The translations under genes and the position numbers were made by a program. Positions 57,908-64,000 of a DNA stretch of 64,000 nucleotides are shown one piece after another. Position 1 is the first letter of the stretch. The number at the start of each line of letters is the position of its first letter. A model generated the notes under the pieces. That model was not told the DNA's origin and searched no databases. It saw nothing but the letters and a program-made list of their open reading frames with translations. Source of the stretch: Perkinsus olseni (lineage: Eukaryota > Perkinsozoa > Perkinsida > Perkinsidae); contig JABANP010000001.1 in the NCBI GenBank assembly GCA_013115135.1, positions 1 to 64,000 on the forward strand, written 5' to 3'.

Positions 57908-59161
57908 TCAAGTGGCGGGTTGTGGTTCGGCTGTTGCTGGCGATGCTTCGACCGCCTTCGTCACTTTTCCTTGTTTGGTTTGTGCGGGCGATACCTGATG
58001 GCAATGGTTGAATGGCGACACACGGGAGCGAGAACAAGACCATATCAAGCCCACCCATCAGGACCCGAGCAGGATTGCCATATAGTAGAACGGGAAGCAA
58101 TAATTGAATGATGGCGGGAAACCACGGGGGTACTAGTTGGTAATAGTAACGCATAGTAGCTGATACCATCACCACCTCCGGAAGAGGGTTCTTGGGGGCT
58201 GCCGGTATCCTATTCGTGGCATCCACAGCGAGCTCCTCATTGATGCGGTCCAACTCGGCCAAACAGTCAGCATCGTCTTCCGGTACTCCCGCACCTTGAA
58301 AAGGACACACTCCCCTCGATACAGAGGGGCAGTAGGGCGTACCAGTAAGGGCTGAGCTGATCTCCGCCATCTCTGCCTGCGCATCAGCATTATCCTGCAG
58401 CAGCTGGTCAACATATTCGACACCTGTGACCAAAGATACCTTAACCGACCTCGAAGATACGCCCTACCTCCGATTTCACTCTGGATATCTTTCAAAGCCT
58501 TCGTGCCGGTCGCCAAAGCAGACACTACATCAGCTTGAACCCGGGCCATCTCGACCGACCCTATCAACTCTGCCACCTACGATTTACGATTGGAGTGGTA
58601 TCGGCTGGCACGCATGCACACGGACCTTGGCAAGATATCCTTCCGTTTCATCAAGCAGCTGCTCGTGGTGCTTCTTCTTCCTCAAGGCTAGCAACGCTAC
58701 TTGCTTGTTCTTCTCTCGAATGCACCTTCGAGCGGCCTGCTCGTCCATACCTACCTGACACAGTCCGACATAGCGAGACCAAAGGCTCTCGGGTGATTCA
58801 TCAAGCCAGATTCGGTAATATGCACGCTTCGACCTCGGATACGCAAAACCAACGCCTCAGGAATGACGAGAGAAAAACTACACTGAATATCCGTGAAAAC
58901 GTACAGACCTCATTCCCGGCTTCGTTTCAATTGCGTCTTTAGGAACCCCTGGTCTCCTCCGTCAGGATATGAACTCCGCCATAAAAATGCTACTACCTGC
59001 ACCCGCAGCTTCCTCTTGTGAATCTCCAGCTGATCTCTCTGAACTTTCAGGTCCAATATTGCCCGATCATTGTCATCAGTTCGGACGGTCTTCGGCGGCC
59101 GCCGTCCCCGCTGCCTCCCATCCTCACTATGGGAACGCCGTCGGGAGAAGAGCCCTCCCAT
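57908..59161 (-). CDS. VPS20: ESCRT-III subunit VPS20/CHMP6
   Basis: Start MGGLFSRRRSHSEDGRQRG at 59161, with Gly2 suited to N-myristoylation as in VPS20/CHMP6, then DDNDRAILDLKVQRDQLEIH and a GTGCAG donor. A later exon reads MDEQAARRCIREKNKQVALL with RKKKHHEQLLDETEGYL (ESCRT-III helix 1-2 hairpin, matching the CHMP6 KKKRYQEQLL block). Then SVEMARVQADVVSALATGTK, GVEYVDQLLQDNADAQAEMA, and EDDADCLAELDRINEEL near the C-terminus, with a last short exon (VSPAQTKQGKVTKAVEA) ending at 57908. Role: nucleates the ESCRT-III filament on endosomes, linking ESCRT-II to VPS32. The exon between helix 1 halves (about 58780-58960) is not resolved. Confidence 0.88.
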
Positions 59162-61630
59162 TCAACCCGGGAAAATCAAAAACTGTCAACGCCGAACCAT
59201 GCCCGTCTGATCCACGACTCCAACCAAACGACGGCGGCGTGGACGAAACGTCACTGGTGCTGTAAGGGACGCGGGCAACAGTAACAGGACAGCCTTTCGA
59301 GATATAACAGTGGTAAAATACGTTCGGGAGGGATGGGCTCATCACTCCTCCCTCCATGTCAATATCATCTTCATCATCACCCATGGGGGCCGCCGCGGCA
59401 GCATCGTCGTCATCCTCATCACGATCGGCGCGTCGGACCTCACTCTTGCCCGCATCTTCATCTTGCGCACCCGGAAGATTCGGGAAGGCCGAGCAGATAA
59501 CACCTGTAAGATCAACCCTTCTACCCTGATAAGCAGTAGCGGGGCAACTTACCGGTATCAGTGACATCCCAGAGTACAGGAGCCTGGCCAGCGAAGACGC
59601 AGTAGTTGGGCGCATCATCGGAGCTTTGGGCTTGGAAAAGCGGGCCCACGCCAAGGTTGCGTTGATACACCTACGAACACCCTGCTCCGAGACCCTGGTG
59701 CACGTGGAGCACTACCAGCTTCGGTGCGGCGGTTCCAGCTCCCATGTCCCAGATCTTAGCGTACCCGTCTACGCCACAGGTCAATAGCATAGAACAGTCG
59801 GGAGTGGCCGTGTCGGCCATGGAGGTACCTAATAGTGATAAGATTCTTAGCGGAGCGACGCAACCTGTGGTGGTGGGGTCCTACAAGCGATATCGTGGGC
59901 TTGCATGGTCCAGATAGGTTTATCCAGCGACCCCTTCCGAGAGTCGAAACACATGACGTGACCGAGCTCAGTGGAAAGTAGCAGCTCGTTGGGGTTCCTC
60001 CGCAGCCACATCATCTGCAGCAACACAGGCTACTACTAGGAGCCCTTCCCTATCCAGAGATGGCTTTGAGCTAGCAAAGGCAGAGACCCCCCCGGCCAGC
60101 AAACCGTCCACCTACCGCTTCCGGGTCACCACTGCCTTGGGGCAGGGCTGCTCGAGCCACAGTCTTGCCGGCTCTGATGTCACTGACAGTGACGGTGCGA
60201 TCATATCCAGCCGAGGCTAGGATAGAGTCCTGCTCCAGACTCCATGATACGCACTGGACCTTGCCGTTGTGGGCCTCCTCCAAGGTACCTGGTACTCAAT
60301 CTTGCCCATCTCGCACCTCCTCGACGTTCGTCTATCGTTACTAGTGAACACGCCGCTACACCGCATCAAAGACGTTCAAGGTTGACCCTGGACTTACACA
60401 CAGGCTTAGTCGTCATCAGGTCCCACACCTTAACAGTCTCATCAGCACTACCGCTGGCCAAGGCCGTCGGGGCAACTCGGCTGACATCCAGGCACATGAC
60501 AGGGCCTGTGTGGGTTTGGGGAGAGATGCCGTTGGCGTTCTTAGTAACGTTCTGAGACGGGGAAAGGACTCTTACCAAAGCGATATCGGATTGCAGTGAG
60601 AAGAAGACAATTTAGTGGACTGCGGGAGAACTGAACCCGCGGCTCTGCCAGAGCAGCTGTTCCCGGCCACAGCTACAATTCAAGTAGCATATTAATGGTG
60701 ATCCCTACACGACCGGAACGATACCATCCATCCCAAGACTGACCTTCTTCTTATTCCGTCGCTTCTTGCTCTTCCCCTTCATCTCAGCCTTGCACACTCC
60801 GAGGGTGGCCGTCGGCTCCATGCAGTCCATCAGAGAGACGTCCCAGATATCGATGGATTGATCGAACGTGCCTGGAAAGGAGGCTACAACAGCATGGCCC
60901 GCTGTAACGGTATTACCAACAGCAAGGAAGGACTCCGAGCCCTGAGCTGACCCAGCCACCTTAGGCAGCCATGCAGTGCACAGAGGATAGGACGTCAGTA
61001 GGAGGTCGTGATGGACGTACCTCAGCCAGTGGCAATGAAACCCTCCTCGATGCCCCCTCCCTCCCTAGTACATTCCTCCCTGCTTAGTGTCGTAGAGGTA
61101 GACCTCCAAGCTGCAAGCATCATCCTCAGCGTTGGCAGCAACGAACATGAGGTCGCTGTCCTTGATAGTGTAGTAATCATCGGGGCCCTCCGATCCAGCC
61201 TCGCTGCCAACACCATCATCACCGGTCATGTAAGGATCCTTCTCCTTCGTCAAACGAGCATCCTACAAGGCCCCTCCCTGCGCACAGCGAAAATTAAAGA
61301 TACTCTATCACCTGATCGAGCTCCACGAAGAGGTTGGCAAATCGATCCGTCTCCACTTCGTCATCATAGTCGTCCATATTGAACTCCTTCTCAATGCTCT
61401 TAGTGGCAGCATCATCCTCAGCATCTACGCCAAGTCCAGCATGCCTCCCAACCCCAACCACCATCGCTACTACTACCGCCCTCCTCCCCATGGCCCTTCT
61501 GCTGCTGCAATTGCTCCTCCAAAAGCTTCTTCCGCTGCTCCCGAGCTGACTCGGCGGCCTCCACGTTGCCGCTGTTCATGGCCGCTCGAGGCAGCCAACG
61601 GATGGAGGTGATGGTGGACTTGCTATCCAT
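59127..61630 (-). CDS. PWP1: WD40 ribosome-biogenesis factor PWP1
   Basis: Start MDSKSTITSIRWLPRAAMN at 61630 (family ITxxxWVPRG-type opening), a Gln/Glu-rich helix, then MDDYDDEVETDRFANLF and KEKDPYMTGDDG with CSLEVYLYDTKQGG (the DPYVTL...LEVxVY block before the propeller). WD repeats: FDQSIDIWDVSLMDCMEPTA; HTGPVMCLDVSRVAPTALAS with ADETVKVWDL; HNGKVQCVSWSLEQDSILAS with YDRTVTVSDIRAG; LLLSTELGHVMCFDSRKG with KPIWTMQAHD; CGVDGYAKIWDMGAG; and NYCVFAGQAPVLWDVTD. The acidic C-terminus (DEDDDDAAAAAPMGDDEDD) fits PWP1. The frame runs to 59127, overlapping the first 35 bases of VPS20, so the last stop may be mis-set. Role: pre-rRNA processing and chromatin-linked rDNA regulation. Confidence 0.9.
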
Positions 61631-61639
61631 TGACTAGGA

Positions 61640-61745
61640 GGAACTGCGGTGCCAGGAATTGAACCGGGGACCTTCTTGTGTGGCTGAGGGGACCTCACTG
61701 GGACCAATGGAGTGCTCAAAGGCCACCGTTAGACTATCTGAGATA
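61640..61745 (-). tRNA. tRNA-like element, probably nonfunctional
   Basis: On the minus strand an A-box-like TAGTCTAACGGTGG (about 61736-61723) and a B-box-like CGGTTCAATTCC (about 61665-61654) lie about 60 bases apart, as in a tRNA with a long variable arm or an intron. The T stem pairs 4 of 5. The 3' acceptor half CACCGCA has no matching 5' half at the right place. It lies just upstream of the PWP1 start. Low confidence. Confidence 0.25.
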
Positions 61746-62131
61746 CGCGATCTACGACTCGCCAAAACACATGTCCCTGATGATGTGCAACCGACGATTA
61801 AACACTGCGCGAAATAGAGCGAGAATGTAATGTTTTCACGCGCGCTACATCGGCGCATGTCCGACTCGCTTTCATCGGATTCTTTTCGTTCATAGGTTTC
61901 AAGCGAGCATCTTAGGTGAAGCGCTGAAGATACAGAAGAGGTCGGATCCAAGCTCATCCGAAACTGACTACTCACGAGCATTCTACGATTCTCTTGGTCT
62001 GCGCTCGGAAAGTGTCTTATAGGCCCCTTCAAACTACATTGCCTCAATGCCTTCGTCACCGCCACGATTTCCGCGGCTCCGGATATCAATGGCGCTGCTT
62101 TCAGCATGGACTGCCAATGCCTACGAGTTTG

Positions 62132-62746
62132 ATGCGTAACCCTTTCTCCCTGTGGTTGCTCACCCATTCCACTTTGGCGTCCGTTAGGTACAGCGGCAAG
62201 AGAGGCTGGTTGGAAGACCACAACTACTTCCGCTGCTTACACGGTGCCCCTCCATTACACTGGGACGAAGCTCTGGCTCGGAGATCAGAACACTGGGCAC
62301 GACAGTTGTCATCATTCAGAGAGCCTCGGCACTCGGACAGCTTCAACGACCCTCCACCCTCAGCCGAGAGCATCATGTGGTACACCGGCAAGGCCTCCCA
62401 GTTCTGTCGTCATAGCGAGGAAGACTACAACCAGCACTGCGCGGTCTTGGGCTGGTACATGGAGTACGACGAGTTCTACCGTTGCCACAGCGAAGTCGAT
62501 TGGTGGAAGCTAGACATTAGGAACATTGGCCACTTCAGTTCGCTGGTTTGGACTAGTATCGATCGTCTTGGCTGTGCTCAGCATGGTGACTTCTTCGTAT
62601 GCAACTACGGCAACAGCAAGTGCAGGAGACGGCCCGAGGACGACCACACTTGTCTGTGGAACCAGCCCGAGGCGCCCCTCCTGCCCAACGTCAACAGAGC
62701 CACTCGCTGCAACGCCTCCTACGATCATTGCATCAAACTGCCGTGA
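62132..62746 (+). CDS. CAP-domain (SCP/PR-1) protein
   Basis: The frame is open from 61994; the start at 62132 (MRNPFSLWLLTHSTLASV) gives a plausible signal peptide. The CAP signature is clear: WLEDHNYFRCLHGAPPLHWD (first motif, with the H-N-x-(Y/L)-R-x-x-H-G core), a middle block with GWYMEYDEFYRC, GHFSSLVWTSIDRLGCAQ (CAP1-type motif with conserved His and Trp), and FVCNYGNSKCR (CAP2-type). At least eight cysteines support disulfide bonding. The usual GEN(L/I) motif appears as AESIMW. Family role: secreted proteins with varied sterol- or lipid-binding and host-interaction functions. One exon, unusual here. A Cys-containing coding stretch in another frame begins right at its end. Confidence 0.82.
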   Translation: MRNPFSLWLLTHSTLASVRYSGKRGWLEDHNYFRCLHGAPPLHWDEALARRSEHWARQLSSFREPRHSDSFNDPPPSAESIMWYTGKASQFCRHSEEDYNQHCAVLGWYMEYDEFYRCHSEVDWWKLDIRNIGHFSSLVWTSIDRLGCAQHGDFFVCNYGNSKCRRRPEDDHTCLWNQPEAPLLPNVNRATRCNASYDHCIKLP

Positions 62747-63213
62747 TGACGAGAAGTTGGATAAGGGGACGTGCGGGCCCTTGAAGGTTCAACTGGTGAG
62801 TCCCTCCAGCTGTGGTGAAGCCGTCGCCGAGGGGCTGTTGGTAGTGTACCTTCTCAGATGCAACCCTACGGGCACGCTCGAGGCAAGCCACTTACGGTAA
62901 GAGTCCTTCACAAGCTCTGGTTTGTAGAAAGTCTGACTTTTCTCATCCCCTCTAAGCACCTTGGCCCGGCTGTTCGTTTCTGTGCGCTTGATGACTCGGC
63001 GGAGTTGATTTGCTATTGCTCTCAGAACGTCTCGTGGGAGCAGTTCACAAGGAAATCGAAGATCGAGGTAGGCTGAATCACCAGAGGGTCCTTTTTGGGA
63101 AAATTTTGGGGTTTCAGGCTGTTAACTTCGCCGTGCATGGAGACGAGTCCTTCAAGAGTCGGGGTACCGTGGATGTAGGGATTCTCAATCTTTCTGGTGT
63201 GTGGCTGGGATGA
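62747..63213 (+). CDS. Unassigned exons after the CAP gene
   Basis: Exons that join by phase: RDDEKLDKGTCGPLKVQLVS with SSCGEAVAEGLLVVYLLRC (to a GTAAGA donor near 62897); HLGPAVRFCALDDSAELICY with SQNVSWEQFTRKSKIE (to GTAGGC at about 63069); AVNFAVHGDESFKSRGTVDV to the stop at 63213. They contain paired cysteines and look extracellular. The first exon overlaps the CAP stop in another frame, so it may be a C-terminal extension of that protein disrupted by a frameshift or a hidden intron. Confidence 0.4.
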
Positions 63214-64000
63214 TCGATCTTCTTGCCAGATGCCATCGGAACTGGAGCATGAGCGATACAGTTCACCGACTCCCTCACTGAGGACGAGTGCTGAGAGAAT
63301 TATCACCACAAGACCCACCACCACTACTGCTACTATTACTTCTCCCACTACGACGATAACTACCTCCGTCACTCCCACTGTTGGCGCTACCACACCTCTG
63401 CATGTGGCAGCGACTACTCGTTCTGCTCTTTCGAGAAGGATCCAGCCCTCGACGGTGCCACCACCCAGCGGTGCAACAACGGAGAAGGCCAAAATCAGGA
63501 CCAGGGATAGTCATGACAGCAAACCTCGCCCTAAGCGTCGAAGAAGTAAAGACAGGCCGAGTCGGGTAATCCCGAGGGGTATCATCACTCCGGTCCACAG
63601 CGGTTGTCGTTATCTCAGTTCTCCCGCGGTGGACGCCCGATCGCTCCCGAGGTGGCTCACAATGTGAGTGAACTCATGACGGAGTCTTTTATTCTTACGC
63701 CCTCTGCTTTTGTTCAGGTAACGAAGGCCAGGCTGACCTTCGCCGAGATATTCAACCTGTTGAAGGCCCAGTTCGGTGATGATGATTTGGTAACCCTGAT
63801 ATCAAATCCTTCGCCCTCGGTCCTATGAACAGTCCTCTCAGGTGCCAAGGAGACCAAGAAGGGCCACTGCTATCAACTCTAGGATACGAGTACACGCATA
63901 CCCCGGGGTGGCCAGCCCCTCAGGCCGTGGAGGGATTTGGGAAAGAATTGTCGATCGCTCCCACGCTACAGTGAGCGAGCTGTCATACACCCTCACTGTG
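63214..64000 (+). CDS. Thr-rich region and partial gene running off the window
   Basis: At 63295-63470 there is a Thr-rich tract (TRPTTTTATITSPTTT), followed by a basic stretch (KPRPKRRRSKDRPSR). An exon ending GRPIAPEVAHN joins in phase, across a 54-nt intron (GTGAGT to GTTCAG), to VTKARLTFAEIFNLLKAQFG at 63718. The rest to 64000 has no clear frame. This is the 5' part of a gene that continues outside. No domain recognised. Confidence 0.3.

Noticed and set aside
60600..60690. Third tRNA-like site (GGGTTCAGTTCTCCC on the minus strand)
   Set aside because: The T loop lacks the invariant A58, the stem does not pair properly, and the acceptor partner is absent. It is only a chance B-box-like sequence in an intron of PWP1.

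Overview
This is a gene-dense eukaryotic nuclear window. Nearly every recognisable gene is cut by many short GT-AG introns, mostly about 35-60 nt, so single open frames are usually exons and I give gene spans with exon notes. The set of genes (pepsin-like protease, many small secreted proteins, compact multi-exon housekeeping genes) and the intron style suggest a protist. A perkinsozoan/alveolate such as Perkinsus is my best guess. That is inference; no rRNA or organelle marker is present to prove it.

The left part (1-24 kb) is accessory in character. It holds the 3' part of a pepsin-type aspartic protease, two short secreted-protein genes, and two copies of a dispersed degenerate coding fragment lying about 0.5 kb upstream of each of those secreted genes. 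It also holds a 1.2 kb duplicated block (3918-5155 and 8957-10210), each copy carrying a three-exon coiled-coil gene whose second exon differs almost completely between copies while the introns are nearly identical. Other contents are a second coiled-coil gene with Met-Thr-Glu repeats, a broken ORF with an in-frame TGA, inverted repeats, a large Pro/Glu-rich gene with about 22 GPHPP-type repeats (13.4-17.5 kb), and a secretory-pathway protein that looks like a glycosyltransferase (17.6-21.1 kb).

The middle (24-46 kb) holds a probable pseudokinase (minus strand), a complete Na+/Ca2+ exchanger of the NCX family (26.96-30.96 kb), and a branch-point-binding protein (SF1/BBP) with apparently extra KH domains (31.46-35.65 kb). 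These are followed by a tandem array of five membrane acyltransferase paralogues of the HGSNAT/DUF1624 type (35.8-45.9 kb), all on the plus strand with conserved intron positions. Copies 3 and 4 are patchwork duplicates and copy 2 has a one-base frameshift.

The right part (46-62 kb) is a minus-strand run of mainly housekeeping genes: TruD/PUS7 pseudouridine synthase, a coiled-coil protein, an ankyrin-repeat protein, an unknown protein, an RS- and Q-rich protein, the nuclear 5'-3' exoribonuclease XRN2/RAT1, the ESCRT-III subunit VPS20/CHMP6, and the WD40 ribosome-biogenesis factor PWP1. RNA processing and ribosome biogenesis dominate this block. The last 2 kb switch to the plus strand with a CAP-domain protein and unassigned exons that run off the window. 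Exon boundaries were placed by eye from family conservation and splice-site phase, so individual junctions may be wrong even where the gene identity is secure.
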